A stretch of DNA of 47,486 nt from an uncultured Clostridia bacterium (GCA_937922005.1 CAKZWV010000010.1:1-47486); one strand, 5' to 3'; numbered from the stretch's first letter, positions 24,672-33,613 are shown. Numbers and translations: made by a program. Notes: generated by a model not told the origin, from the letters alone.

Positions 24672-25523
24672 CTACTGGTTTCGTCCCCGCAACTTCTGAG
24701 GAAGGCGGAGGAAGAAATGATCCCCTTCAAAGTGAACCATAGACAAGTCCTGGGGAGCTTTCTTTACGACCACATAGCTGCCGGTCCGTAAACTAAGGTG
24801 GCTTGTCCCATCCGCAGATAGGGAAGCCCTGGGACAGCGAGCACCCAGGACCATCTTAATCTGGGTCTCACTAGCTAGGACAAAGCTTTGGTTCCATAGG
24901 GTATGAGGGGCAATCGGGGTCACTAAAAAAGCTGGGAGGGTCGGATGAAGAATAGGACCGCCTGCTGCCAAAGAATAGGCTGTCGACCCAGTAGGGCTGG
25001 ACACAATGAGGCCATCCCCTGGAATTTCATAAATCAGCTCCTGGTCAAGATATAGCTGGAGTCGAATCAGGCCATCAAAGGAGCCCCGTTGGATGACTAC
25101 GTCATTGAGGGCAGGGCCTTGGCCCTCTAATTCACCTTGGGCATTAAAAGACTGGAAATAAAGCAGAAGGCGCTTTTCTAAGCTATAGCGACCGGCCTTA
25201 AGAGCATCCAGGGCCAGCTCTAAGTCCTCTGGTTCTACTTCAGGCAAGAAACCTACACTTCCCAGGTTGATCCCCCAACGTGGGAGAGTAGGATCAAGGC
25301 CTAGGTGGATGGTCCGCAAAAATGTTCCATCTCCGCCCAAGCTCACCAGAAAATCGCAGTCCTCGTAGCCTTCCGACAATAAGCCGGGGATCGAGGAAGA
25401 AAAATCTAAAAGATTCGGGTCATAGGAACACGTAATATCTAAGTCTTTGCAAAGACCAACCAAGCGTCTCGTACAGGCTAAGTCATGGTCCCTAGTCTGG
25501 TTCACATAAAGGCCTAAGCGCAT
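24672..25523 (-). CDS. nadK: NAD kinase
   Basis: Phosphorylates NAD to NADP using ATP or polyphosphate; cytoplasmic. Motifs are LVSLGGDGTFLRT with the catalytic Asp, WGINLGSVGFLPEV, LNDVVIQRG and SSPTGSTAYSLAAGGP. The 283-residue length is normal. GAAGGAGG lies eight bases before the ATG. It lies 33 bases after dxs, with no tlyA between them. The 159-base gap to recN holds no recognisable element. Confidence 0.95.
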   Translation of the reverse strand: MRLGLYVNQTRDHDLACTRRLVGLCKDLDITCSYDPNLLDFSSSIPGLLSEGYEDCDFLVSLGGDGTFLRTIHLGLDPTLPRWGINLGSVGFLPEVEPEDLELALDALKAGRYSLEKRLLLYFQSFNAQGELEGQGPALNDVVIQRGSFDGLIRLQLYLDQELIYEIPGDGLIVSSPTGSTAYSLAAGGPILHPTLPAFLVTPIAPHTLWNQSFVLASETQIKMVLGARCPRASLSADGTSHLSLRTGSYVVVKKAPQDLSMVHFEGDHFFLRLPQKLRGRNQ

Positions 25524-25556
25524 CAGCCTGCCCTCCTTCTTTCCCCCAAGCCTTCC

Positions 25557-27641
25557 CTAAGAAGTACGTTTCATGAAATCTTGAATTGCCTGGAAAATCC
25601 CTTCTGGATCAAGTCTTGCCTCAGTCAAAAGTTCTGAGCGCTTGGCTTGGCCCATGAGGACATTCTGAAAACCGAGCGGACAATGTAAGAAAGAGATTCC
25701 TTCTGCCATGAGCCTGAGGTTCAGACAAGAACCAAAAGATCCTGGTAGGACAGACTCCTCTATGGTCACCAGCCGGTGGCTTTCAGACACTGATTTCAGT
25801 ATAACATCTATCGGGAAGTTTTTCGACCGGACCACGGAAAAGAGCTCGGTATTCCAGCCCTGATCAGTCAGGGCGGGGCCCAAAGCTAAGGCCCGGCTGG
25901 TCATCGATCCCAGGGCCACTATGGTAAGATCTGGACCCTGATCCCTCGGTGCAGGAGACGAGCTAGAAGCTTTAGCGGACCTAGGTGATATAGAAGGGCT
26001 AGGAGACTTTAAAGAACCAGAAGCTGTAGTCGGTGACAGCGGAAGTTTGCGAGCTGTTAAAATGAGATCTTGCCAGTTTGAAGAACTAGCGAGCTTCTCT
26101 TTGCGCAAATCCTCCAAAGCAGGCAGGTGCGGCATCCCCTCCTTAGGGTAACGAATAGCCATGGGGCCCGTAACAGTCAAAGAATAGCGCAGGAGGAGGC
26201 TCAGGTCCTCTTGGTCGGCCGGCTCAAAGACCTCCATATGCGGCAAGGCCTGCAAAAAGGCTAAGTCATAATAACCCTGGTGGGTCTCCCCATCTTGGGA
26301 AACCGCCCCAGAGTGGTCAATCAAAAAACGGACGGGAAGATTTTGCAAGCACACGTCATGGAGTATTTGATCTAGAGCTCGCTGCAAAAAGGTGCTGTAG
26401 AGGGCTACGTAGGGCTTCACGCCCCCTGCTGCTAGGCCTGCCCCCAAGGTTACGGCATGCTGTTCGGCAATACCCACATCAAAGAAGCGCTCCGGATAGT
26501 TTTCAGCAAAGTCAGCCAGGCCCGTCCCAGAGGTCATCGCCGCCGTAATCGCAAAGATATTCAGGTCTTCCTTAGCCATATCAACCAAGGTCCGCCCCGC
26601 AAATTGGGTAAAAGTCTCCACCTTTGCCTTTGCTTCCGTCCGATCCTGCTCCGCCTTGATCGATGGAACCAGGTGATAAGAAAACCTACTATCTCCCTCG
26701 TCCATTTCTACGGCAAAGGGAGCCACCCCGTGGTATTTTTCCGGGGCCAACTCCGCCTCTCGAAAACCCTTTCCCTTCTTGGTGACTACATGGATCACAC
26801 TGGGCCCTCGAAGCTGGTGGACAGCCTTGAGATTGCGGCTCAGATCTTCCAAGTCATGGCCATCAATGGGACCATAGTAGGAAAAACCCATGTCCTCAAA
26901 AAACAGTCCCTTACGGCGAGCAAAAAACCGGTCCAAGGCTTTGATTTTCTTGATTTTCCTAACTAAATAAGGCCCAATGCCAGGAATTTTCTGCAAGGCC
27001 TCCTGGATCACTTTCTTGAGGTGTAAATAACTACTATTGACCCGCAAATGCCCCAAAATCTTCGAGACACTTCCCACATTGGCATCAATCGACATGAGGT
27101 TATCATTTAAGATAACAATGAGGTTATCACGAGGCCCCGAAAGGTCATTTAGAGCCTCAAAGGCCATACCTGCCCCCATGGCTCCATCCCCAATAAGGGC
27201 AATCACTTTGCCATCCTCATGGCGGTGCAGCTTGGCCCGGCCAAGGCCCTCCGCAGCCGAAATCGAGGTAGAACTATGCCCCGTATTAAAATAATCCCAA
27301 GGACTCTCCGTGGTCTTGGGAAAGCCGGACAAACCGTCCCGTAATCTCAGCGTTGAAAAAGCTGTATCGCGGCCAGTCAATAACTTATAAGTATAGGACT
27401 GGTGGCCCACGTCAAAGATGATCGAATCATGACCCGGATGGCTAGGATCAAAGTCAAACTCCCGTAAAAGGGCAATCGTCAGTTCCACCACGCCGAGATT
27501 AGACGCAAGATGGCCACCGTTTTGCGATACGGTCCAAAGAATCGTTCTTCGCAAAGCGGCAGCCAACTCATACAAATCATCTGTATGCCATTTTCTCAAA
27601 GCTGAAGGATCCGGAAAATCAGGTTGAACCTGCTGATCCAT
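25557..27641 (-). CDS. dxs: 1-deoxy-D-xylulose-5-phosphate synthase
   Basis: Thiamine-diphosphate enzyme condensing pyruvate and glyceraldehyde 3-phosphate, the first step of the MEP isoprenoid pathway. It shows QNGGHLASNLGVVELTIAL, FDVGHQSYTYKLLTGR, the ThDP motif GDGAMGAGMAFEALND to NDN, RFFDVGIAEQHAVTLGAG, LQRALDQILHDV and SQDGETHQG. The start is taken as ATG at 27641, nine bases after GAGGG; the frame is open further upstream to 27683. A Ser/Pro-rich insert (about residues 530-567) precedes the C-terminal transketolase-like domain and probably forms a flexible linker. It lies directly after the prenyl synthase gene. Confidence 0.94.
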   Translation of the reverse strand: MDQQVQPDFPDPSALRKWHTDDLYELAAALRRTILWTVSQNGGHLASNLGVVELTIALLREFDFDPSHPGHDSIIFDVGHQSYTYKLLTGRDTAFSTLRLRDGLSGFPKTTESPWDYFNTGHSSTSISAAEGLGRAKLHRHEDGKVIALIGDGAMGAGMAFEALNDLSGPRDNLIVILNDNLMSIDANVGSVSKILGHLRVNSSYLHLKKVIQEALQKIPGIGPYLVRKIKKIKALDRFFARRKGLFFEDMGFSYYGPIDGHDLEDLSRNLKAVHQLRGPSVIHVVTKKGKGFREAELAPEKYHGVAPFAVEMDEGDSRFSYHLVPSIKAEQDRTEAKAKVETFTQFAGRTLVDMAKEDLNIFAITAAMTSGTGLADFAENYPERFFDVGIAEQHAVTLGAGLAAGGVKPYVALYSTFLQRALDQILHDVCLQNLPVRFLIDHSGAVSQDGETHQGYYDLAFLQALPHMEVFEPADQEDLSLLLRYSLTVTGPMAIRYPKEGMPHLPALEDLRKEKLASSSNWQDLILTARKLPLSPTTASGSLKSPSPSISPRSAKASSSSPAPRDQGPDLTIVALGSMTSRALALGPALTDQGWNTELFSVVRSKNFPIDVILKSVSESHRLVTIEESVLPGSFGSCLNLRLMAEGISFLHCPLGFQNVLMGQAKRSELLTEARLDPEGIFQAIQDFMKRTS

Positions 27642-27738
27642 AAAATATCCCTCAATTCTACCGGCCACCTTACCCAGGAACAAGCCATGAGATAAGTACC
27701 GGATCTACTCCCCATCTAGACTAAACAATCCCTTAGGG

Positions 27739-28677
27739 TTACGACTCCAGATCTTTCGTACTTAACACATCCTCAATGAGAGCGAATAAGAAGTCGGCCT
27801 TCCCATCGGTGTTATCCAGCTCCTTGCAAGTATCCCGAACCTGCTTTGACATACTATTGAAGTAAATCATAGCGTTCTTGCGTCCAAACAGACGAATAAT
27901 CGTAAGCTTGGAATACTCACTGCTATAGCTGGCATAGCGGTCAGCATCAGCATCGACGATATCATCTTTAACATATTCTACAATACCCAGTCTCTGGCCT
28001 AAACGGGTTAAAGCAACGAAATCTTCCATTTTCGCATCGGCCATGGTAGCTGGAATCAGCATTGACGAAGTAAGCAAGCTGACCGTCTTCTTCTGGATCA
28101 TCAGCATCAAGGTCTTGAAATACTCCTCACGGCTATCCTGGGTTACCTTAAAGCCTGACTCGTAGGGAGGTAGGGTCTGGGTCAAGTCAATGCACTGTCC
28201 GCCGATCATACCTTCAAAACCAACTGCCTTCGCCAACTGACGAGCAGCAGCCAAGTGCTTCTTACTGATGTAGGCCTCGTCAAAGGCTAGGTTGACTGCT
28301 TCAAATAGGCAGTACTGGGCTGCAAGGAGGGCAATACCGATTCCATAGCGTCTATGGACGCTGGGGCGACCATAACGAGTATCCGTATCGTCAATGCCTG
28401 GCAAATCGTCATAAATGATATAGTTGGTATGCAAGAACTCAGTAGCCACGGCAAAGTTTAGAAAGTTCTCCGCCCGGAGCCCAAAATATTCTGCTACCGC
28501 AAAAACGAGTAAAGGCCGCAGGCGATCCGACCCTCCCATAATGACGTAACGGGTCGCATCGACTACCTTCCGAGAATTCGGGTCTACTGCGCCCTGTTGC
28601 AGTATCTGATCAATTTTCCTGTCAATGGCACCGATATAGTATTGGCGCTTTTCTTGGTATCTTTTAAAGTCTAGCAA
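27739..28677 (-). CDS. ispA: Polyprenyl synthetase family protein (IspA-like, divergent motifs)
   Basis: Expected to chain isopentenyl diphosphate into farnesyl or geranylgeranyl diphosphate; by position it is the ispA of the xseB-ispA-dxs cluster. The first Asp-rich motif is DDLPGIDD (residues 90-97) and the second KDDIVD. Two key spots differ from the family: the IPP-binding GGKRLRP is GGSDRLRP (48-55), with the Lys gone and one residue added, and the usual RRGKP after the first motif is RYGRP. The C-terminal half keeps few of the usual residues. It overlaps the xseB stop by seven bases. It may be functional with altered substrate preference, but activity is uncertain. Confidence 0.85.
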   Translation of the reverse strand: MLDFKRYQEKRQYYIGAIDRKIDQILQQGAVDPNSRKVVDATRYVIMGGSDRLRPLLVFAVAEYFGLRAENFLNFAVATEFLHTNYIIYDDLPGIDDTDTRYGRPSVHRRYGIGIALLAAQYCLFEAVNLAFDEAYISKKHLAAARQLAKAVGFEGMIGGQCIDLTQTLPPYESGFKVTQDSREEYFKTLMLMIQKKTVSLLTSSMLIPATMADAKMEDFVALTRLGQRLGIVEYVKDDIVDADADRYASYSSEYSKLTIIRLFGRKNAMIYFNSMSKQVRDTCKELDNTDGKADFLFALIEDVLSTKDLES

Positions 28678-29027
28678 AGCCTCTGTCCTCCTTCGCTAAA
28701 ATCCTCAGCAATGACGGTCCCGTCATTATCCGTATTCAACTTTTTAATTTCCGACTCAGCTTGGTCAATCCGACTTTGACAAGCAGCCAAAAGTTCTTTT
28801 GCTCGCCGATAGAGCTTTAAGGAAGCTTCCAAACTATTTTGTTGTTTCTCCAACTGGTCCACCGTTTGTTCAAGTTGGCGATACAAACTTTCATAGCTCT
28901 CTGTTTCCCTGGAACCGGCTGTATCCAAGTCCGACCTGGTATCTAGTCCATGAGCAAAAGAGGGTGCCTCTTGGGCCATCCCCTGACCCTGCAAGGTCAC
29001 CTGCGGATTTTCCTCTGCGTCAAGCAT
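28671..29027 (-). CDS. xseB: Exodeoxyribonuclease VII small subunit
   Basis: Small subunit of exonuclease VII, which degrades single-stranded DNA with XseA. The core is SYESLYRQLEQTVDQLEKQQNSLEASLKLYRRAKELLAACQSRIDQAESEIKKL, a two-helix hairpin typical of the family. The ATG directly follows the xseA TAG (TAGATG) and uses a GAGGAGG site inside the xseA end. At 118 residues it is longer than the usual 70-80 because of about 40 disordered residues before the core and a short tail after it. Confidence 0.93.
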   Translation of the reverse strand: MLDAEENPQVTLQGQGMAQEAPSFAHGLDTRSDLDTAGSRETESYESLYRQLEQTVDQLEKQQNSLEASLKLYRRAKELLAACQSRIDQAESEIKKLNTDNDGTVIAEDFSEGGQRLC

Positions 29028-30569
29028 CTACTTTTCCTCCTCGTCTTCTCCCTCATCCCCCTTTAGAGTGGGGTGAGCAGAAAGCCGATCCAGGTAATCC
29101 TTGACCTGGGCCGCCGTTCCTTGCCGGTCATCCTCACGAATATCTGTGAACTGTATGCCTGGATAAACGCCGCTAACATTCACCAAAGCAAGTCCATCAA
29201 AGAACTGCAGCAAGAGTGAGTCTTGAACCCGGATATCTAAGGTCTTGCTCACAAGCCTTTGGTCTTTTACCCTACGTCCGACAAGGTAACCTCGCTCTAA
29301 GACCCGCTGTGGGGCCAGTGCCTCAATCTTGGCTTCTTGCTTCCGGAGGGAAGCCTCCGCTTGACGTAAGGTCTCTTGCACCAAATATCCTATGCGCAAA
29401 TTAAAAGTCTGCAAGGTACGCAACTTCTGCCCCGTAATAGCCGGAGCTAAGGCACAGAGACCGGAATGCAAACGTTGCAGTTCCTGGCGACGAACTTTTA
29501 AAACCGCTTGAGGATTTTTGCTCTCAATCCTTCTTCCTAATTGTAGCAGATTAAGGGAAGAATTGCCTAGCTTTTGCCCAATAACTTGGGTGATTCTGGT
29601 TTGGAAATGACTTAAGCGAGTAAGGACCTCCTGACGACCCCAGGGAAACAGGGCGTGGGCCACTTGGGTAGGGGTATTGCAGATCCGATCGGCCACCTTA
29701 TCACATAGGGAAATATCCGCTGTATGGCCCACTGCTACGATGGTTGGCAATTTAGAGGCCCACAGACTCCTAGCTAGATTTTCATCATTATAGATGGACA
29801 GGTCCTGCTGGGATCCTCCACCCCGCGCCAAGACCAAAACATCACAAACCAAATCCTCGATCGAAGCCAACAAGGCTTCTTTAGTCGCAGGATCTAAATT
29901 AGGATCATTCTGCCATTGTTGTGATAAATCATAAAAAGCATTGATTTGGTGAATATTTTTAATGAGACTTCCTACAGCCTTATCCCCCTGAACATAAGAA
30001 TCCACTAAGAGGATTCGGTAAAAAGGGGCATGGGCCTTGAGTTCATGCAAGATATCCCCCAGAGCCTTCCCTTGCAGAGAGGTCAGGACGGCAATACGTT
30101 TTGGAAAACGAGGAAAAGAAATGGGCCTTGGTTCAAATAATCCCTCTTTGGCAAATTGGTCAAACAAGGCCTGGAGGCGTTTTTTTTCTTGACCTTCACC
30201 CTGGGTATAGACCTTGCGAACTATGAGCTGTAATCGAGTCCTAGCCGGATAAATATTCAAAGCCCCCTCTAGGACAACCTTTGCCCCATCCACCAGAGCT
30301 TCCTCCAGACGTGCCGCATCTTGTGGGAAGCAGACGCAAGGCAAGGAAATTACATCCTGATTAGCGTTATAGTCCAGGAGGCGAAAATAAAAAATGCCCC
30401 TTTTTTGACTCAATTCATTAATCTCTCCCCGTAGAAGAAGACGTCTTAACCGGGCATTATTCCGGAAGACCGAGTTCAAGGTCGTTGTCAATTCTTCGAT
30501 CGTCAAAACATCTTTGGGATCGTAGGGAAAGGAAGAAGATTGGTCAAAAAAAGAGACATCGTCAGGCAT
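29028..30569 (-). CDS. xseA: Exodeoxyribonuclease VII large subunit
   Basis: Catalytic subunit of exonuclease VII, acting in repair and recombination. The N-terminal OB-fold (LTIEELTTTLNSVFRNNARL, LRGEINELS, GIFYFRLLD) is followed by the nuclease domain with RIAVLTSLQGKALGDILHEL, DVLVLARGGGSQQDL and a VAVGHTADISLCDKVADRICN segment, then a long helical region. The family usually has GHExD in that segment; here it reads GHTAD (about residue 280). The extreme C-terminus is acidic and Glu-rich. AGGAGG lies before the ATG. Length 513 residues, against 400-450 usually. Confidence 0.92.
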   Translation of the reverse strand: MPDDVSFFDQSSSFPYDPKDVLTIEELTTTLNSVFRNNARLRRLLLRGEINELSQKRGIFYFRLLDYNANQDVISLPCVCFPQDAARLEEALVDGAKVVLEGALNIYPARTRLQLIVRKVYTQGEGQEKKRLQALFDQFAKEGLFEPRPISFPRFPKRIAVLTSLQGKALGDILHELKAHAPFYRILLVDSYVQGDKAVGSLIKNIHQINAFYDLSQQWQNDPNLDPATKEALLASIEDLVCDVLVLARGGGSQQDLSIYNDENLARSLWASKLPTIVAVGHTADISLCDKVADRICNTPTQVAHALFPWGRQEVLTRLSHFQTRITQVIGQKLGNSSLNLLQLGRRIESKNPQAVLKVRRQELQRLHSGLCALAPAITGQKLRTLQTFNLRIGYLVQETLRQAEASLRKQEAKIEALAPQRVLERGYLVGRRVKDQRLVSKTLDIRVQDSLLLQFFDGLALVNVSGVYPGIQFTDIREDDRQGTAAQVKDYLDRLSAHPTLKGDEGEDEEEK

Positions 30570-30618
30570 GATAGACCTCCTAGACCTGTAGCAGGTCTAC
30601 AGGGCAAACAAAAGCCAC

Positions 30619-31602
30619 CTATTGCTGGTCCTCTTTCTGGTCCTCCTTTGGGAGAGCCGAGGGCAAAGGACCCTTTGAGGCTGACGCAGATGAGGTAGAA
30701 TTCGGTGAATCTGAAGCAGATGGGGCAAAATTAGAAGAAGCAGGAGCAGGTCGCCGCTTGACCACCTTGACCATCCGCGAACTTGCTAAAATACTCCTTT
30801 GACGAGCCTGTTGGGCTGGATCGGGACGACTAGGTTTAACCACCTCCTGAGCCTCAAGTTCATCCACCTGGTCAATCTGATCAAAGGACTGATTCCGATC
30901 ATAGGGCCTAGAACGGTCATACGCACGATCTCCATCAAAGAATCTAGGTCGGTCATATATACGATCCCGATCAAAGAACCTCTCTCGATTGAATCGCCCC
31001 TCGTAATCGCGAGACTTATCACGGCTGTAACGGTCTCCCCGATCACGATTTTGTCCTTGATCAGACTCGGAGTCGACCGGTTTTTCCAGTTCTGGCACTT
31101 TCTTGGAAAATTGGGACTCATAGCGACTTTGCAAGGTAGGATAATCCGGGAAGCTTTCTTTAGCTTCTACAAAGGCTACAGGACAGGTACTTGTAAGAAG
31201 ATGAAAAGTTGAAGTTAGTAAGCCGTGTAGGAAACTAGCGCTCTTTTCTTCGCAATAGGTATTGGATAATTTGGTGATTTCAGAAATCAGAATAGGAATA
31301 AATTTTTCATCAAAGGCAACGAGCTCATATTCTGCCATAGCTAGACGTACCAGACAAAGCTCAACTTGACCCAGTCGGGCCAAGGACCAGTCCTGGAGGG
31401 CTAAGCTGATCAACTTATCATAGTAAGGGGCATGCGTCAGGGTCTTGGTAACCAAGGCCTCAAAAAAACTGACATTCTCCTCATCTGGACGGATGCCCTC
31501 TCCTTGTTCGTATGCCTCTAACCCCTTATCCCTAAGGTTTGCATTAAATTGATAAGAAAAAAGATAAAAGAGGGCAGTTTTTCTTGCTTTACTCCGATTC
31601 AT
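30619..31602 (-). CDS. nusB: Transcription antitermination factor NusB with long RD/aromatic-rich tail
   Basis: RNA-binding antitermination factor that works with NusE at boxA of rRNA leaders. Residues 1-135 form a NusB-type helical domain (RKTALFYLFSYQFN, SLARLGQVELCLVRLAMAEY, FIPILISEITKLSNTYCEEK, SASFLHGLL). Ordinary NusB proteins end here. This one goes on for about 190 residues: a linker, then residues 184-242 built of Arg-Asp steps spaced by Phe or Tyr (RFFDRDRIYDRPRFFDGDR, AYDRSRPYDR), then a Ser/Ala/Pro-rich end. The repeats are visible as related DNA at about 30890-31015. The ribosome binding site is weak and distant. The tail has no stop or frameshift and appears translated. Confidence 0.88.
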   Translation of the reverse strand: MNRSKARKTALFYLFSYQFNANLRDKGLEAYEQGEGIRPDEENVSFFEALVTKTLTHAPYYDKLISLALQDWSLARLGQVELCLVRLAMAEYELVAFDEKFIPILISEITKLSNTYCEEKSASFLHGLLTSTFHLLTSTCPVAFVEAKESFPDYPTLQSRYESQFSKKVPELEKPVDSESDQGQNRDRGDRYSRDKSRDYEGRFNRERFFDRDRIYDRPRFFDGDRAYDRSRPYDRNQSFDQIDQVDELEAQEVVKPSRPDPAQQARQRSILASSRMVKVVKRRPAPASSNFAPSASDSPNSTSSASASKGPLPSALPKEDQKEDQQ

Positions 31603-31711
31603 AAGCGTCTTTCGATATCCTTCCTGCGGCCCCCGACGAGGGGCAGATACAATGACTAGGCGAGAAAAAGAAGCGATTCAGTTAGAAAAAGAGTCCCGGA
31701 AGCTATGAAAG

Positions 31712-31957
31712 TTAATGAAAAGTCCCGGGAGGGAACAGTTTATCCAAAAATTTGGCAATTTCCTCGCGGCTGTTGAAATACCGGGCACCCAGGTAATAGC
31801 CCACGAGCATGGCAAGAAGAATAAAGAGCGTACCCCACAGGCGAAAAATCAATAAAGAAAGGGCTAGGGCAAGGCCAATAAGGGCACCGCGCAGACCTGA
31901 GCTGCCTGCCTTCCAACCTTCTTTGAGAACCTGTAAGAAACTTTTTCTGTCCTTCAT
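31712..31957 (-). CDS. DUF2273 small membrane protein
   Basis: 81 residues. A short basic N-terminus, two hydrophobic helices (GLRGALIGLALALSLLIFRLW and GTLFILLAMLVGYYLGARY) and a charged end (SREEIAKFLDKLFPPG). This is the DUF2273 layout, regularly found with asp23 and amaP and thought to belong to the same envelope-stress complex. It lies five bases after amaP. The 109 bases between it and nusB hold nothing recognisable. Confidence 0.9.
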   Translation of the reverse strand: MKDRKSFLQVLKEGWKAGSSGLRGALIGLALALSLLIFRLWGTLFILLAMLVGYYLGARYFNSREEIAKFLDKLFPPGTFH

Positions 31958-31962
31958 TCCAC

Positions 31963-32514
31963 CTATGCCCTCACTTTCACATCGATATCCTCGACGTTAC
32001 TTACTTTCACGAACACTTTCGCTACTTCGATCCCCGTATATTTTTCCACATCGGTGGCGACACGTTTTTGAAGTTTTTCCATCATAGGCGGAATTTCAAC
32101 ATCAGCATAGGTCACAACAAAAAGACGGACAAAGAGCTTATTATCCTTGTCCGACTGAATAGAGGCTCGGCAAGTCTTGACCCCAGCTTGGGCGGATTTG
32201 GCTGCGTTCAGGGCTAGGGTTTCAATAGCCCCTACGCCTACGTCAATGGTACCCATGACCGAGTCTTTGACTCGAGCCTTGCGGAGATTCCCATGCTGGA
32301 TCATAAGGACTATACAATATATAGCAAAACCAAATAATCCCAAGAGAATAAGTACAATCAACCATCTTATCCCACTATGGGCAAACACGCTATCCATGCG
32401 ATCTAGGAAGGCAAGAAATGCCCGGGTTGACCCAAAAATAATAGCAAAGCTCATCGATAGGATCGCCACAAGAATGGCAACCACAATGAGCAGAAAACGG
32501 GTTAAGGTTGTCAT
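31963..32514 (-). CDS. amaP: Alkaline shock response membrane anchor protein AmaP
   Basis: Membrane protein that tethers Asp23-type proteins in Staphylococcus aureus. Two N-terminal transmembrane helices (LLIVVAILVAILSMSFAII and WLIVLILLGLFGFAIYCIVLM) are followed by a soluble part resembling Asp23 itself: GTIDVGVGAIETLALNAAKSAQAGVK and VEIPPMMEKLQKRVATDVEKYTGIEVAKVFVKV. AGGAGG lies seven bases before the ATG; the ATG overlaps the asp23 stop (ATGA), so the two are translationally coupled. Confidence 0.92.
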   Translation of the reverse strand: MTTLTRFLLIVVAILVAILSMSFAIIFGSTRAFLAFLDRMDSVFAHSGIRWLIVLILLGLFGFAIYCIVLMIQHGNLRKARVKDSVMGTIDVGVGAIETLALNAAKSAQAGVKTCRASIQSDKDNKLFVRLFVVTYADVEIPPMMEKLQKRVATDVEKYTGIEVAKVFVKVSNVEDIDVKVRA

Positions 32515-33017
32515 GACAAGTCCTCCTGTCCTCGGTCCTTTAAAGACCTCTCCGAAGACTCCTGGGAAGGCTCGGCCGGAGCCTCTTCAGCAGGAGCGAC
32601 GACAGATACAATAAAGACATCGACCGCATGAACCAAATATCCCGTGTACAGTTCTACCGCACGGCGGACCCGGTCCTGGATCGTCCAAGCGACGTCAGGA
32701 AGTATATAGCCATACCAGACATTTACATAGACTGAAATTAAGACCGTCCGGGGTTGGGCTGGCAAAAAAAAGACCTTAATGCCTTTGCCTGCATGCTCAG
32801 CCCCTACTGCCTCTTTGAGAGAGACGAGGACGCCTGGCGCTAAACTTGCCACACCCTCCACACTAAGAGCCGCTTGTTCAGCATATTGGGCTAAAAAGCC
32901 CTGGGACATGGTCCGAGCGCCCTGAACCTGGTTCCTACGATCATTCTGAAAAGTTAAGCTTGAGCTATCTTCTTTGATGTCGTCCTGGTTGCGGGTTATC
33001 TCGGGATCTGGGGGCAT
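32511..33017 (-). CDS. asp23: Asp23/Gls24 family envelope stress protein
   Basis: The core from about residue 40 reads GFLAQYAEQAALSVEGVASLAPG, then VSVYV-type strands (RTVLISVYVNVWYGYILPDVAWTIQDRVRRAVELYTGYLVHAVDVFIVSV), the standard Asp23 fold. A disordered N-terminus of about 35 residues and a Glu/Ser-rich C-terminal tail are extra. The ATG overlaps the efp stop by one base (TAATG), and no good ribosome binding site precedes it, so it is probably coupled to efp. An internal ATG before the core is an alternative start. It is expected to act at the membrane with AmaP and the DUF2273 protein. Confidence 0.92.
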   Translation of the reverse strand: MPPDPEITRNQDDIKEDSSSLTFQNDRRNQVQGARTMSQGFLAQYAEQAALSVEGVASLAPGVLVSLKEAVGAEHAGKGIKVFFLPAQPRTVLISVYVNVWYGYILPDVAWTIQDRVRRAVELYTGYLVHAVDVFIVSVVAPAEEAPAEPSQESSERSLKDRGQEDLS

Positions 33018-33583
33018 TACTGCTTGACCCGATCAGCGTATTCCCCTGTTCTTGTATCAATACGAATGATATCATCTGAACTTACAAAGAGAGGAACACG
33101 AATAACGGCTCCGGTCTCGATCGTTGCTGTCTTCGTAGCATTCTGGGCCGTATTGCCTTTTACTGCCGGATCACACTGGGTGATAGCCATTTCGACGAAA
33201 GTCGGAAGCTCCACATTATAAATAGATCCATCGTTCGAATAGACCTTGCAGACCATGTTCTCTTTCAAGAAACGGAGGGCATCCTCACCAATAAGCTCCT
33301 TATGGACGGGCACCTGCTCATAGGTCTCGGTATCCATGAAATAGTAGAGATCCCCTTCATTATAGATATAGGACATATCCTTCATCTGGATTTCGCCCTC
33401 TTCATATTTTTCATTGGGGTTAAAGCTCCGCTCTACGGTAGCTCCTGTCTTGATATTGCGATATTTGGTCCGCACAAAGGCTGCTCCTTTGCCCGGCTTG
33501 ACGTGTTGGAAATCAATGACTTCATAGATTTCCCCGTCCATCTTAAAAATTAAACCTTTTCGAAAATCACCAGCTGTGATCAT
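33017..33583 (-). CDS. efp: Elongation factor P
   Basis: Relieves ribosome stalling at proline runs by binding between the P and E sites. It has the three-domain EF-P layout at 188 residues, slightly over the usual 185. It begins MITAGDFRKGLIFKMDG and has the modification loop HVKPGKGAAFVRTK with the tip lysine at residue 32, the position carrying a modification in many bacteria. The signature near the end (NATKTATIETGAVIRVPLFV) is intact. AGGAGG lies before the ATG. In sporulating Clostridia the spoIIIA genes usually follow efp; here asp23 follows directly. Confidence 0.97.
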   Translation of the reverse strand: MITAGDFRKGLIFKMDGEIYEVIDFQHVKPGKGAAFVRTKYRNIKTGATVERSFNPNEKYEEGEIQMKDMSYIYNEGDLYYFMDTETYEQVPVHKELIGEDALRFLKENMVCKVYSNDGSIYNVELPTFVEMAITQCDPAVKGNTAQNATKTATIETGAVIRVPLFVSSDDIIRIDTRTGEYADRVKQ

Positions 33584-33613
33584 AGGTACCTCCTCTTTTT
33601 TCTTACAAATATT

